DNA of 64,000 nt from Pseudomonas benzenivorans. GTDB lineage: Bacteria; Pseudomonadota; Gammaproteobacteria; Pseudomonadales; Pseudomonadaceae. The position numbers were made by a program, and so were the translations under genes. Positions within the stretch are counted from its first letter, which is position 1; every line of letters starts with the position of its first letter. This document shows positions 29,292-38,184 of the stretch, one piece after another. The notes under the pieces were generated by a model, which searched no databases, had not been told where the DNA came from, and saw nothing but the letters and a program-made list of their open reading frames with translations. The DNA lies in NCBI RefSeq assembly GCF_900100495.1, contig NZ_FNCT01000004.1:288070-352069 (forward strand). Direction: 5' to 3'.

Positions 29292-30620
29292 ATGCAGCAG
29301 ACCCAACAAGCGGCGAATGCCTGGCGCATTCTGTTCCTGCTCTTTCTCGCCAACCTGTTCAACTTCTTCGACCGCAGCATCCCGGCCATCATCATCGAGC
29401 CGATCCGCCTGGAGTGGGGCCTCAGCGATCTGCAACTGGGCTTGATCGGCACCGCATTCACCATCGTCTATGCGATCGCCGGCGTACCCCTGGGGCGCCT
29501 GGCCGATACCGGGGCGCGGCGCAAGATCATGGGCTGGGGCCTGGCGCTGTGGAGCGGCTTGACCGCGGTCAACGGCATGGCCTGGAACTTCTGGAGCTTC
29601 CTGCTGGTGCGCATGGGCGTCGGCATCGGCGAAGCCAGCTATGCGCCGGCGGCCAATTCGCTGATCGGCGACCTGTTCCCGCCCCACAAGCGCGCGCGGG
29701 CCATGGGCATCTTCATGCTCGGCTTGCCGCTGGGGCTGCTGCTGGCGTTCTTCAGCATCGGCGCGATGGTCAAGGCCTTCGACAGCTGGCGCGCGCCGTT
29801 CTTCATCGCGGCGGTGCCGGGGCTGGTCCTGGCGCTGTTCATGTTCTTCATCAAGGAACCCCGGCGCGGCGCGGCGGAGAGCGTGCAGGTGGCGGCTGAG
29901 CCAGTGCCGCAGCCGCTGCGCAAGGTCCTGGCGATCCGCACCTTCTGGTGGCTGGTGCTGGCCGGGCTGAGCTTCAACTTCGCCACCTACGCCTGCAACT
30001 CCTTCATGGTGCCGATGCTGCAGCGCTACTTCCTGCTGCCGCTGGAGCAGGCCGCCATGGCCACCGGGGTGATCGCCGGCTTGACCGGCCTGCTCGGCCT
30101 GACGGCGGGCGGCTGGCTGGCCGACCGCATCCACCAGCGCTCGGCCACCGGGCGTCTGCTGTTCGCCGCCCTGAGCATGCTGGTCGCAGCGCTGGCCACC
30201 GGCTACGCGCTGCTGGCCGGGCGCATCGAGGTCGGCGTATTCGTCGCGGTGTTCAGCCTCGGCTGGCTGTTCGCCTACAACTTCTATCCGTGCGTCTATA
30301 CGGCGATCCAGGATGTGGTCGAACCACGTCTGCGGGCCACCGCCATGGCGCTGTTCTTCGCCGGCCTGTACCTGCTCGGCGGCGGCCTCGGGCCGATCGC
30401 GGTGGGCCTGCTGTCCGACCATTTCGCCCAGGCGGCGATGCTCGCCGCCGGCACCAGCGAGATGAGCGAGGCGTTCAAGGCGGCGGGCCTGCATGACGCC
30501 ATGTACCTGATCCCGCTGGCGCTGTTCGTCACCCTGCTGGCGCTGCTGCAGGCCTCGCGCTGCTTCGTCGCCGACGCCAGGCGGATGCGCGACGGGATGG
30601 CCGAGGCGCTGCCGGCGTAA
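29292..30620 (+). CDS. MFS transporter (spinster-like group)
   Basis: A 442-residue carrier with 12 predicted membrane segments. The first loop motif is GVPLGRLADTGARRKIMGWGL, and NLFNFFDRSIPAIIIEPI in helix 1 with GIGEASYAPAANSLIGDLFPP in helix 4-5 are typical of the spinster-like MFS group. The substrate is unknown. It is a single gene, divergent from the acyltransferase and convergent with rapA, with REP-like DNA and a strong hairpin between it and rapA. The start at MQQTQQ was taken because the earlier in-frame starts lie in non-coding-like DNA. Confidence 0.88.
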   Translation: MQQTQQAANAWRILFLLFLANLFNFFDRSIPAIIIEPIRLEWGLSDLQLGLIGTAFTIVYAIAGVPLGRLADTGARRKIMGWGLALWSGLTAVNGMAWNFWSFLLVRMGVGIGEASYAPAANSLIGDLFPPHKRARAMGIFMLGLPLGLLLAFFSIGAMVKAFDSWRAPFFIAAVPGLVLALFMFFIKEPRRGAAESVQVAAEPVPQPLRKVLAIRTFWWLVLAGLSFNFATYACNSFMVPMLQRYFLLPLEQAAMATGVIAGLTGLLGLTAGGWLADRIHQRSATGRLLFAALSMLVAALATGYALLAGRIEVGVFVAVFSLGWLFAYNFYPCVYTAIQDVVEPRLRATAMALFFAGLYLLGGGLGPIAVGLLSDHFAQAAMLAAGTSEMSEAFKAAGLHDAMYLIPLALFVTLLALLQASRCFVADARRMRDGMAEALPA

Positions 30621-30687
30621 TGTGGGAGGGGCCGGGCGGCGCTCCGCTTTAGCCGCGACAAGCCAGCGGCGCGTCGACCCTCCCACA
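30621..30687. repeat. REP-like palindrome after the MFS gene
   Basis: Ends tgtgggaggg and ccctcccaca are perfect 10-bp inverted copies. The interior has the gctttagccgcgaca phrase typical of Pseudomonas REP sequences. Confidence 0.7.
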
Positions 30688-30701
30688 GCCCGTCACCCTG
30701 A

Positions 30702-30735
30702 AACGACAAGGCCCGCGATTGCGGGCCTTGTCGTT
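30702..30735. terminator. Strong hairpin between convergent MFS and rapA genes
   Basis: A perfect 15-bp stem (aacgacaaggcccgc with its complement) around the loop gatt lies between two convergent genes. T-runs are short on both sides, but the stem and position suggest a bidirectional terminator. Confidence 0.75.
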
Positions 30736-30746
30736 CAGCGGCTGAC

Positions 30747-33590
30747 TCAGCCGGCCACCAGCACGCGGATCGCCTCCAGGCGCAGGGCGGCCTTGTCGAG
30801 CATGGCCAGGCCCTGTTCGCGCTGCTGGCGCAGGGCCTGCAGTTCGCTGTCGCGCACGCTCGGGTTGACCGCTTGCAGGGCGCTCAGGCGCGCCAGTTCC
30901 TCTTCGGTGTCGGCGGCCAGGCGCTGTTTGGCCTCGGCGACCCGCTCGACGTGGCGCGGTGCGACCTTGTCTTCGCCGGCGTTGATCAGCGGATTGAGGC
31001 TGTCGCGCTGGGCCTGGACGAACTTGTTGGCGCTGGCGCGCGGCACGCTTTCCAACTGGTCGTTGAGGGTCTCGAAGGCGACCTTGCTCGCCAGGTCGTT
31101 GCCGTTGGCATCGAGCAGGCAGCGCAGCGCCGCCGGCGGCAGGTAGCGGCCCAGCTGCAGCGCGCGCGGGGCGACCACTTCGCTGACGTAGAGCAGCTCG
31201 AGCAGCACGGTGCCGGGTTTCAGCGCCTTGTTCTTGATCAGCGCCACCCCGGTGTTGCCCATCGAGCCGGAGCGCACCAGGTCCATGCCGCCTTGCACCA
31301 TCGGGTGCTCCCAGGTGAGGAACTGCATGTCCTCGCGGGCCAGGGCCAGGTTGCGGTCGTAGGTGATGGTCACCCCCTCGTCGTCGCCGAGCGGGAAGCT
31401 GGCGTCCAGCATCTTCTCGCTGGGGCGCAGGATCAGGGCGTTGTCCGAGTGGTCCTCGCTGTCGATGCCGAAGGCGTCGAACAGCTGCTCCATGTAGATC
31501 GGCAGGGCGAACTGGTCGTCCTGCTCGAGAATCGCCTCGGCCAGCGCCTCGCCTTCGCCGGCGCCACCGGAGTTGAGTTCCAGCAGACGGTCGCGGCCGG
31601 CGTGCAGTTCGCCTTCCAGGCGCAGGCGTTCGCCGCGGACCTCGTCGACCAGGCTCTGCCACTGGCCGTCATCGCCGGCTTCCAGCAGCGGCAACAGACG
31701 GCTGCCGAACTGGTGCTGCAGGGCGTTGCCGGTCGGGCAGGTGGCGAGGAAGGCATTCAGCGCCTGGTGGTACCACTGGAACAGGCGCTCCTGCGGGCTG
31801 TTTTCGAGGTAGGGCACGTGCAGCTGGATGCGGTGCTTCTGGCCAATCCGGTCGAGGCGGCCGATGCGCTGTTCGAGCAGATCCGGGTGGGCCGGCAGGT
31901 CGAACAGCACCAGATGGTGGGCGAACTGGAAGTTGCGCCCCTCGCTGCCGATTTCCGAGCAGATCAGCACCTGGGCGCCGAACTCCTCGTCGGCGAAGTA
32001 GGCGGCGGCGCGGTCGCGTTCGAGGATGCTCATGCCTTCGTGGAACACCGTGGCGGGGATGCCTGCGCGCACGCGCAGGGCGTCCTCCAGGTCCATGGCG
32101 GTCTCGGCGTGGGCGCAGATCACCAGCACCTTGACCCGCTTGAGCATCTTCAGGGTATCGATCAGCCATTCGACGCGCGGGTCGAAGCGCCACCAGCGCT
32201 GCTCGTCGTCGGCTTCAGCCTGGGCCTGGTAGCTGACCTCCGGGTACAGGTCCGGGTGTTCGCCGAGCGGCAGTTCCAGGTACAGGTCCGGGCTCGGCAG
32301 CGGGTAGGGGTGCAACTCGCGCTCGGGGAAGCCCTGCACCGCGGCGCGGGTGTTGCGAAACAGCAGGCGGCCGGTGCCGTGGCGGTCGAGCAGCTCGCGC
32401 ACCAGGCGTGCCGAGGCTTCGCCGTCGCCGTCGTTGACCGCGGCGAGCAGGCCTTCGCCTTCCTGGCCGAGGAAGTCGTGGATGGTGCGGTGTGCCGTAC
32501 TCGACAGGCGGCCCTGGTCGAGCAGCTCCTGCACCGCCTCGGCGACCGGACGGTAGTTGGCGCTCTCGGCGCGGAAGGCCTCGAGGTCGTGGAAGCGGTG
32601 CGGGTCGAGCAGGCGCAGGCGGGCGAAGTGGCTGTCCTGGCCGAGCTGTTCCGGGGTGGCGGTGAGCAGCAGCACACCGGCGATGACCTCGGCCAGCTGT
32701 TCGACCAGGCGGTATTCCGGGCTGGCGTGTTCCGGGTGCCAGACCAGGTGATGCGCCTCGTCGACCACCAGCAGGTCCCAGTCGGCGGCGAACAGCGCGT
32801 CCTGGGCGCGCTCGTCCGCGCACAGCCATTCCAGGGCGACCAGCGCCAGCTGGGCATCCTCGAAGGGGTTGCTGGCGTCGCTTTCGATGAAGCGTTCGGC
32901 ATCGAACAGCGCCACGTCGAGGTTGAAGCGCCGGCGCATTTCCACCAGCCATTGGTGCTGGAGGTTTTCCGGCACCAGGATCAGGATCCGTGAGGCCCGG
33001 CCGCAGAGCAGCTGGCGATGGATCACCAGGCCGGCCTCGATGGTCTTGCCCAGGCCCACTTCGTCGGCCAGCAGCACCCGCGGGGCGATACGGTCGGCGA
33101 CTTCGCGGGCGATGTGCAGCTGGTGCGGGATCGGTTGCGCGCGCACCCCGCCCAGGCCCCAGAGCGAGGACTGCAGTTGGCGGCTGGTGAACTCGAGGGT
33201 GCGGTAGCGCAGGGCGAACCAGGGCAGCGGGTCGATCTGGCCGGCGAACAGGCGGTCGCTGGCCAGGCGGAACTGGATGAAGTTGGACAGTTGGGTTTCC
33301 GGCAGGCTGACGTCCTGGTGGTGCCCGTCGAGGCCGTGGTAGACCAGCAGGCCGTCGATATCCTCGACTTCCTGGACGGTCAGCTTCCAGCCCTCGAAAT
33401 GGGTGATCTCGTCGCCCGGGGAGAAGCGCACGCGGGTCAGCGGGGCATTGCGCGCGGCATATTGGCGGGTTTCGCCGGTGGCCGGGAAGAGTACGGTGAG
33501 CATCCGGCCGTCCTGCATGAGGATGGTTCCCAAGCCCAGCTCCGCTTCGCTGTCACTGATCCAGCGTTGTCCCGGTTCGTATTGCGCCAT
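30747..33590 (-). CDS. rapA: RNA polymerase-associated protein RapA (HepA), SWI2/SNF2 ATPase
   Basis: A 947-residue protein; E. coli RapA has 968. It begins [21 protein letters not shown], the RapA N-terminal Tudor-like domain. The helicase core follows: Walker A in [20 protein letters not shown] box [10 protein letters not shown], motif [14 protein letters not shown], and the C-terminal lobe with [19 protein letters not shown] and [11 protein letters not shown]. It binds core RNA polymerase and helps recycle it after termination. The start at 33590 has GGGAGA upstream; the longer in-frame extension was rejected. It is a single-gene unit. Confidence 0.96.
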   Translation of the reverse strand: MAQYEPGQRWISDSEAELGLGTILMQDGRMLTVLFPATGETRQYAARNAPLTRVRFSPGDEITHFEGWKLTVQEVEDIDGLLVYHGLDGHHQDVSLPETQLSNFIQFRLASDRLFAGQIDPLPWFALRYRTLEFTSRQLQSSLWGLGGVRAQPIPHQLHIAREVADRIAPRVLLADEVGLGKTIEAGLVIHRQLLCGRASRILILVPENLQHQWLVEMRRRFNLDVALFDAERFIESDASNPFEDAQLALVALEWLCADERAQDALFAADWDLLVVDEAHHLVWHPEHASPEYRLVEQLAEVIAGVLLLTATPEQLGQDSHFARLRLLDPHRFHDLEAFRAESANYRPVAEAVQELLDQGRLSSTAHRTIHDFLGQEGEGLLAAVNDGDGEASARLVRELLDRHGTGRLLFRNTRAAVQGFPERELHPYPLPSPDLYLELPLGEHPDLYPEVSYQAQAEADDEQRWWRFDPRVEWLIDTLKMLKRVKVLVICAHAETAMDLEDALRVRAGIPATVFHEGMSILERDRAAAYFADEEFGAQVLICSEIGSEGRNFQFAHHLVLFDLPAHPDLLEQRIGRLDRIGQKHRIQLHVPYLENSPQERLFQWYHQALNAFLATCPTGNALQHQFGSRLLPLLEAGDDGQWQSLVDEVRGERLRLEGELHAGRDRLLELNSGGAGEGEALAEAILEQDDQFALPIYMEQLFDAFGIDSEDHSDNALILRPSEKMLDASFPLGDDEGVTITYDRNLALAREDMQFLTWEHPMVQGGMDLVRSGSMGNTGVALIKNKALKPGTVLLELLYVSEVVAPRALQLGRYLPPAALRCLLDANGNDLASKVAFETLNDQLESVPRASANKFVQAQRDSLNPLINAGEDKVAPRHVERVAEAKQRLAADTEEELARLSALQAVNPSVRDSELQALRQQREQGLAMLDKAALRLEAIRVLVAG

Positions 33591-33765
33591 GCCTGTCTCC
33601 CGCGTGAAAAAGCCGGCTATGGTAACGGAACGCCACGTCCAGGCCAAAGGCGCAATACTGCTAAAAAGGTACTTGCTGGCGTTATCTGAAGCAAAAGTGT
33701 AGCGAGGCCAGGCTCAAGTCGGCATCCGTGCGGCCGATAGTCTGACCAAAGGAGGATTGCCTACC

Positions 33766-34062
33766 GTGCTACCGCCGATTCCCCACAGCATGGCGCCGGT
33801 CACCGTCCAGCAGGACGTGATCAAGCCCAGGCCCGACGTTCCACCCGTGACGCCAGCCGCCGAGGGCGCCAAGGAGAGTGGCGTGAGCCTGGACAAGCGA
33901 CATCCGCAGGAGGCCGCCGAGATGCTGCGCGAGGAGCAACGGCGGCGTCAGCGGCGCGGCTATACCCCGGAGCAACTGGCCGCAGGCGAGGTGCCCGAGG
34001 CCGCCGACGAGGGCGGCGACGAATTGCCCCGGCAGGGCCTGTGGGTGGATGTCGAGGTCTGA
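33766..34062 (+). CDS. Small conserved hypothetical protein
   Basis: About 98 residues, highly charged and proline-rich. An N-terminal segment with PPIPHSMAPVTVQQDVIKPRPDVPPV is followed by a basic stretch (EEQRRRQRRGYTPEQL) and an acidic tail ending GLWVDVEV. The GTG at 33766 lies 10 nt after an AAAGGAGG ribosome site; the TTG at 33757 is too close to it. Similar proteins with the same QGLWVDVEV ending are common in Pseudomonas, but I know of no function. It is probably intrinsically disordered. The AlkB-like gene follows after about 50 bp. Confidence 0.7.
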   Translation: MLPPIPHSMAPVTVQQDVIKPRPDVPPVTPAAEGAKESGVSLDKRHPQEAAEMLREEQRRRQRRGYTPEQLAAGEVPEAADEGGDELPRQGLWVDVEV

Positions 34063-34112
34063 GCCGCGCACAATGCGTGGATGTTCCGCAGCCACATCCA
34101 GTCGAGTCTTCA

Positions 34113-34715
34113 GTGAATCTCTTTGCCGCCACCGAGCTGCACCTGCCCAACGCCGAGTTGGAGTTGCTGGCGCCGTGGCCCGACCCGCTCACGGCCGACC
34201 TCTGGTTTCGCCAATTGCTTGAGCAAACGCCCTGGCAGCAGCCGCAGGTGCAGCTCTATGGACGGCAGTTTCCGGTGCCGCGGCTGGTGGCCTGGTATGG
34301 CGATGCCGAGGCCAGCTACCGCTATTCCGGCCTGACCCACCAGCCGCTGGCCTGGACGCCCTTGCTGGCGCAGATTCGGGCGCGGGTGGTGGAGACGGCC
34401 GGGCAGGCGCTGAATGGCGTATTGCTCAACTATTACCGCGACGGCGACGATTCGATGGGCTGGCACAGCGACGACGAAGCCGAACTGGGCAGCAATCCGT
34501 TGATCGCCTCGCTCAGTCTCGGTGGAACCCGGCGCTTCGATCTGCGTCGCAAGGGACAGGGCCGCATCGAACACTCGCTGTGGCTCGAGCACGGTTCGCT
34601 GCTGGTCATGCGCGGGCCGACGCAGCATCATTGGCAGCATCAAGTGGCGAAGACGCGCAGCCCCTGCGCGCCGCGCCTGAACCTGACATTTCGCTTAATC
34701 CGGTCGCCAGCATGA
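34113..34715 (+). CDS. AlkB-like 2-oxoglutarate/Fe(II)-dependent dioxygenase
   Basis: A 200-residue protein. Iron ligands are visible as H-x-D in MGWHSDDE and a distal His in the QHHWQHQV region. The 2-oxoglutarate/substrate arginines are in PRLNLTFR, and NYYRDGDDSMGWH is the AlkB family core. Members remove methyl groups from damaged bases in DNA or RNA. It is most like the short ALKBH2/3-type bacterial proteins rather than the adaptive-response AlkB. The likely start is GTG at 34113, with no ideal ribosome site; an upstream in-frame ATG is also possible. A 53-codon gene begins inside its stop. Confidence 0.88.
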   Translation: MNLFAATELHLPNAELELLAPWPDPLTADLWFRQLLEQTPWQQPQVQLYGRQFPVPRLVAWYGDAEASYRYSGLTHQPLAWTPLLAQIRARVVETAGQALNGVLLNYYRDGDDSMGWHSDDEAELGSNPLIASLSLGGTRRFDLRRKGQGRIEHSLWLEHGSLLVMRGPTQHHWQHQVAKTRSPCAPRLNLTFRLIRSPA

Positions 34716-34873
34716 GCAACGATGACAAACTGATCGATTTCAGCGCCGAGCGCGACAAGCGCATCCACGACCTGCACGACAGGAAACTCAACGAGATGCG
34801 CCAGGCGTTCGAGCAGGCGCTGCCCCTGCCCAAGGGCAAGAAGAAGCCCAAGAACAAGCCGAAAAAGCGCTGA
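34712..34873 (+). CDS. Small basic conserved hypothetical protein
   Basis: 53 residues, MSNDDKLIDFSAERDKRIHD at the start and a lysine-rich tail (KGKKKPKNKPKKR). Its ATG overlaps the TGA of the AlkB-like gene (ATGA), so it is translated with it. The middle is amphipathic and likely helical; the tail is suited to bind nucleic acid or ribosomes, which is inference. I know similar small proteins next to alkB-like genes in Pseudomonas, but no function. Confidence 0.75.
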   Translation: MSNDDKLIDFSAERDKRIHDLHDRKLNEMRQAFEQALPLPKGKKKPKNKPKKR

Positions 34874-34898
34874 CCCGCCCCGGCGTGGCGCTGATTTA

Positions 34899-34912
34899 TT
34901 GATCTGGATCAG
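34899..34912 (+). promoter_or_regulatory. ANR/FNR-type box, distal
   Basis: ttgatctggatcag, 13 of 14 fit to the TTGAT-N4-ATCAA layout, 50 bp before the second box and upstream of ccoM. Confidence 0.7.
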
Positions 34913-34948
34913 CTCCACGCATCTCTCGCCGCCAAGCCCCCTGCGCCC

Positions 34949-34962
34949 TTGACTTGGATCAA
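34949..34962 (+). promoter_or_regulatory. ANR/FNR-type box, proximal
   Basis: ttgacttggatcaa, a near-perfect TTGAY-N4-ATCAA dyad. A TTAACT −10-like hexamer about 20 bp downstream (34983-34988) would put the box near −41, the normal activating position for ANR. Confidence 0.8.
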
Positions 34963-35026
34963 TGAGTGCCCCTCCGTGCCTGTTAACTTGCAGCCATCCC
35001 CAACAGGATCAGTGCAGGAGGCAAGC

Positions 35027-35143
35027 ATGTTTTTCGATGTCGTAGTTTTAGCCGGTATCGGCACCGTGGGCTTGATGGTCGCCTTCTTCGCTGGCGTTGG
35101 TTATTTCATCTGGAAGGACTCGCACAAGCGCAAGGCGCCGTAA
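35027..35143 (+). CDS. ccoM: cbb3-type cytochrome c oxidase small subunit CcoM
   Basis: 38 residues with a single membrane helix (residues about 4-31: VVVLAGIGTVGLMVAFFAG) and a basic tail WKDSHKRKAP. A GGAGG ribosome site sits 7 nt upstream. The length, sequence and topology agree with CcoM, the extra subunit found in the P. stutzeri cbb3 oxidase, whose gene also lies away from the cco operon. Two ANR/FNR-type boxes upstream match low-oxygen induction, as expected for a cbb3 oxidase part. Identification is from recall of a short sequence, so a profile search would be useful. An intrinsic terminator follows. Confidence 0.82.
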   Translation: MFFDVVVLAGIGTVGLMVAFFAGVGYFIWKDSHKRKAP

Positions 35144-35176
35144 GTTCTCCAGATTCACGGGCACGCAAGGCAATTT

Positions 35177-35200
35177 GGGCGACTTCGGTCGCCCTTTTTT
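35177..35200 (+). terminator. Intrinsic terminator of ccoM
   Basis: Stem gggcgac/gtcgccc with a ttcg tetraloop, followed by six T. It lies 33 bp after the ccoM stop. Confidence 0.9.
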
Positions 35201-35219
35201 ATTTATGCCCCTGCACCGC

Positions 35220-36299
35220 TCAATCCAGGCGCTTGGTCACCCGCATCACCGCCACGCTCAGCATCAGCACGGTGAACACCAGCAACGCCAGCATTTCCGG
35301 CCACAGCTCGAGCAAGCCGGCGCTGCGCAGCATGATGCCGCGCGCCAGGCGCAGGAAGTGGGTGAGCGGCAGCAGTTCGGCGATCCACTGCGCCGCCTTG
35401 GGCATGCCGGCGAAGGGGAACATGAAGCCGGACAGCAGGATCTGCGGCAGGAAGGTGAAGAAGGCCATCTGCATGGCCTGGAACTGGGTCTGCGCCAGGG
35501 TCGAGAGGAATACCCCGAGGGCCAGGCTGGCGACGATGAACAGCAAGGAGGCGCCGTAGAGTTCCAGCAGCGAGCCGCGGATCGGTACCTCGAACAGCAG
35601 GCGGCCGACCAGCAGGACCACCGTCACCTGGAGCAGGCCGATGCCGACGAACGGCAGCACCTTGCCGAGGGTCAGCTCCCAGGGCGACAGCGGCGTGGTG
35701 ATAAGCATCTCCAGGTTGCCGCGCTCGCGCTCGCGGACCAGGGCGATGGCGGTGAACAGCACCATGGTCATGGTCAGGATCACCCCGATCAACCCCGGCA
35801 CGGTGTTCAGCGGCGCCAGGCGCTGCGGGTTGTAGAGGTTGACCACTTCCACCGCCTGGCGGTTTTCCCAGCCGGGCAGCGGATAGGCCGCCAGCTGTCG
35901 CGCCGAGGCCTGCACGCTCTGGTCCGAGCCGTCCACCACCAGCTGCAACGGTGGGCGGTCCTGGCGCTCCAGGCGCGCCTCGAAATCCGCCGGCAGCACC
36001 AGCGCGGCGCTGATCTTGCCCTGGCGCAGCAGGCTGTCCAGCTGCTGCGGCGTGCTCAGCCGGTAGCGCAGCTCGAGCACCTGGCTGGAGCCGATCTCCT
36101 CCACCACTTCGCGCGAGCGCGCACTGCCGGCCTGATCCAGCACGGCGGCGTCGATGCCGCGCACATCCATGTTGATCGCGTAGCCGAACAGCACCAGTTG
36201 CAGCAGCGGGATGCCGACGATCATGGCGAAGGTCAGGCGGTCGCGGCGCAGCTGGCGCAGCTCCTTGACCACGATCGCGGCCAGGCGGCGCAGGTTCAT
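35220..36299 (-). CDS. ABC-2 type transporter permease (YbhR-like)
   Basis: A 359-residue inner-membrane permease. An N-terminal helix (FAMIVGIPLLQLVLFGYAIN) precedes a large periplasmic domain (residues about 45-170), and a cluster of five helices completes the ABC-2 fold. The motif ERERGNLEMLITTPLSPWEL is typical of YbhR/YhhJ-type drug or peptide exporters. It is the last of a four-gene unit with tetR, an HlyD-family adaptor and an ATPase. Only one permease gene is present, whereas E. coli ybhGFSR has two, so it probably works as a homodimer. Confidence 0.9.
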   Translation of the reverse strand: MNLRRLAAIVVKELRQLRRDRLTFAMIVGIPLLQLVLFGYAINMDVRGIDAAVLDQAGSARSREVVEEIGSSQVLELRYRLSTPQQLDSLLRQGKISAALVLPADFEARLERQDRPPLQLVVDGSDQSVQASARQLAAYPLPGWENRQAVEVVNLYNPQRLAPLNTVPGLIGVILTMTMVLFTAIALVRERERGNLEMLITTPLSPWELTLGKVLPFVGIGLLQVTVVLLVGRLLFEVPIRGSLLELYGASLLFIVASLALGVFLSTLAQTQFQAMQMAFFTFLPQILLSGFMFPFAGMPKAAQWIAELLPLTHFLRLARGIMLRSAGLLELWPEMLALLVFTVLMLSVAVMRVTKRLD

Positions 36300-37234
36300 G
36301 GCGCGGCCGGCACGGGTTGGCGGGTGACGCTGACGAACACGTCCTCCAGGTTGGGTTGGGTATCTTCGATTCGCGCGGCGATGCCGGCGGCGCGCAAGGC
36401 GTCCTCGATGCGCTCGCGAGCATCGGCGCTGGCCACCAGCACCCGCAGGCTGGCGCCGATCTGCGCCATGGCCAGCACCGCGGTGCTGCCCTGCAGCGCG
36501 CGCTGGGCCTGGCGCGGCTGCGCGCAGTCGATCAGCAGCGGGTGGCCGGGCAGGGCGTCGAGCAGCTCGCGCGGGCTGCCGTCGGCGACCAGGCGGCCGG
36601 CATCGAGGATGCCCAGGCGGGTGCAGCGCTCGGCCTCGTCCATGTAGTGGGTGGAGACCAGCAGGGTGGTGCCGGCATCGGCCAGCTCGAACAGCGAGTC
36701 CCAGAATTCCCGGCGCGATTGCGGATCGACCGCACTGGTCGGTTCGTCGAGCAGCAGCAGGTCGGGTTTGTGCAGCACCGCGCCGGCCAGGGCCAGGCGC
36801 TGCTTCTGCCCGCCGCTGAGGGTGCCGGCCATCTGCTGGCGGCGGTCGGCCAGCCAGTAGCGCTCGAGCAGCTCGGCGATGCGCTGACGCGCCGCGGCCT
36901 TGCCCAGGCCCTGCACGGTGGCGAGGAATTCCAGGTTCTCGAGCACGCTGAGGTCCTCGTACAGCGAGAACCTCTGGGTCATGTAGCCGATGCGCCGCTT
37001 GAGCGCCTCGGCATCGCGGGGGATCCGGCAGCCGAGCACCTCGATCTCGCCGGCGCTGGGCAGCAGCAGGCCGCAGAGCATGCGGATGGTGGTGGATTTG
37101 CCGGAACCGTTGGGCCCGAGGAAGCCGAACACCTCGGCGCGGCGCACGCCGAGGTCGAGCCGGTCGACGGCGGTGAGCTGGCCGAAGCGCTTGCTCAGGC
37201 CGCGGGCCTGGATCACCAGCTCATGGTCGTTCAT
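36296..37234 (-). CDS. ABC exporter ATP-binding protein (YbhF-like, single domain)
   Basis: A 312-residue ATPase with one nucleotide-binding domain. Walker A GPNGSGKST, signature LSGGQKQRLALAG, Walker B LLLLDEPTSAVDP and switch His in STHYMDEA. The last 80 residues form the C-terminal regulatory region usual in ABC-2 exporter ATPases. E. coli YbhF is a double-domain protein, so this is a leaner version. It overlaps the permease start by 4 bp and the adaptor stop by 14 bp. Confidence 0.92.
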   Translation of the reverse strand: MNDHELVIQARGLSKRFGQLTAVDRLDLGVRRAEVFGFLGPNGSGKSTTIRMLCGLLLPSAGEIEVLGCRIPRDAEALKRRIGYMTQRFSLYEDLSVLENLEFLATVQGLGKAAARQRIAELLERYWLADRRQQMAGTLSGGQKQRLALAGAVLHKPDLLLLDEPTSAVDPQSRREFWDSLFELADAGTTLLVSTHYMDEAERCTRLGILDAGRLVADGSPRELLDALPGHPLLIDCAQPRQAQRALQGSTAVLAMAQIGASLRVLVASADARERIEDALRAAGIAARIEDTQPNLEDVFVSVTRQPVPAAP

Positions 37235-38183
37235 CGTCGTCGCGCTCGGCGCGCAGCGGCAGGCCGGCCGGCAGCTGGCGCGCGGCAGCGCCCTGCAGGC
37301 GCAGTTCGGCGCGGTACATCAGGCGGCTGGCGTCGTCGCCGCTGAGGGCGAAGTAGGGGGTGAAGCTGGCTTCGCTGCGGATGCTGCTGACGCTGGCGGC
37401 GAAGGGTTGCTCGATGCCTTCCACCTGCACGCGCATGGCATCGCCGAGCGCGATGCGCGCGCGCCGGCTGGCGGGAATGTAGACCCGTGCGTAGGGCATA
37501 TCGCCGATCAGCAGACTGACCACCTCGGCGCCGGCCGGCGGCTGGTCGCCGGCCTTGAAGGGCAGGGCGTCGACCCGCCCGGCTTGCGGTGCGCGTACGC
37601 TCAGGTGCTCGCGGTCGACCTGCAGGCGGGCTAGGTTGCCGCGCGCGGCCGCCAGGCTGGCGGCGGCCTGTTCGAGTTGCTCCGGGCGGGTGCCATTGGT
37701 CAGCTCGCGCAGCTGGGCGTCGGCAGTGCGTGTCGCGGCCTGGGCCTGGTCGCGGCTGGCGCGGGCGCGATCGAGTTCGGCGACGGCCACCTGGCCGCGT
37801 TGGTAGAGGGTGGCGATGCGCTGGAAAGTCCGCTCGGCATCGAGCTGCTCGGCGCGGTTGCGCGCCAGGGTGGCCTGGGCCGCCTCGATGGTTTCCCGGC
37901 GCGCACCGTTGCTCAGTTCGCTCAGCCGTGCCTCGGCCAGGTCCACCTCGCCGCGCGCCTGGGCGATGCGCGCGTCCTGGCGGCGCGGGTCGAGTTCCAG
38001 CAGCAGTTGCCCGGCTTCGACCCGCTCGCCCTCGGCGACGTGCCAGCGCAGGACGCTTTCCGAGGCTTCGGCGGGCAGACCGATGCGGTCCCATTCCAGG
38101 GTGCCGAGCAGGGCCTCGTCGGCCTGGCGCTCGCAACCGGCGAGGAGGGTGAGTGCGATCAGGCAGGGCAGCAGTCTGGCCAT
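37221..38183 (-). CDS. HlyD-family periplasmic adaptor (YbhG-like)
   Basis: A 320-residue protein with a signal or lipoprotein-type start (CLIALTLLAGCERQAD; Cys18 fits a lipobox LLAGC). A long coiled-coil hairpin (residues about 75-175, with two similar ELSNGARRE/ELTNGTRPE turns) sits inside a lipoyl-type beta domain (RVDREHLSVRAPQAGRVDALPF). It should link the inner-membrane ABC exporter to an outer-membrane factor, which is not encoded nearby. The start is 1 bp after the tetR stop. Confidence 0.9.
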   Translation of the reverse strand: MARLLPCLIALTLLAGCERQADEALLGTLEWDRIGLPAEASESVLRWHVAEGERVEAGQLLLELDPRRQDARIAQARGEVDLAEARLSELSNGARRETIEAAQATLARNRAEQLDAERTFQRIATLYQRGQVAVAELDRARASRDQAQAATRTADAQLRELTNGTRPEQLEQAAASLAAARGNLARLQVDREHLSVRAPQAGRVDALPFKAGDQPPAGAEVVSLLIGDMPYARVYIPASRRARIALGDAMRVQVEGIEQPFAASVSSIRSEASFTPYFALSGDDASRLMYRAELRLQGAAARQLPAGLPLRAERDDDERP

Positions 38184-38184
38184 C

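Noticed and set aside
27692..29464. N-terminally extended (590-codon) acyltransferase
   Set aside because: Homologous sequence starts at the internal Met at 28948, which has a strong GAGGAG site; the extension is unlike a protein domain.
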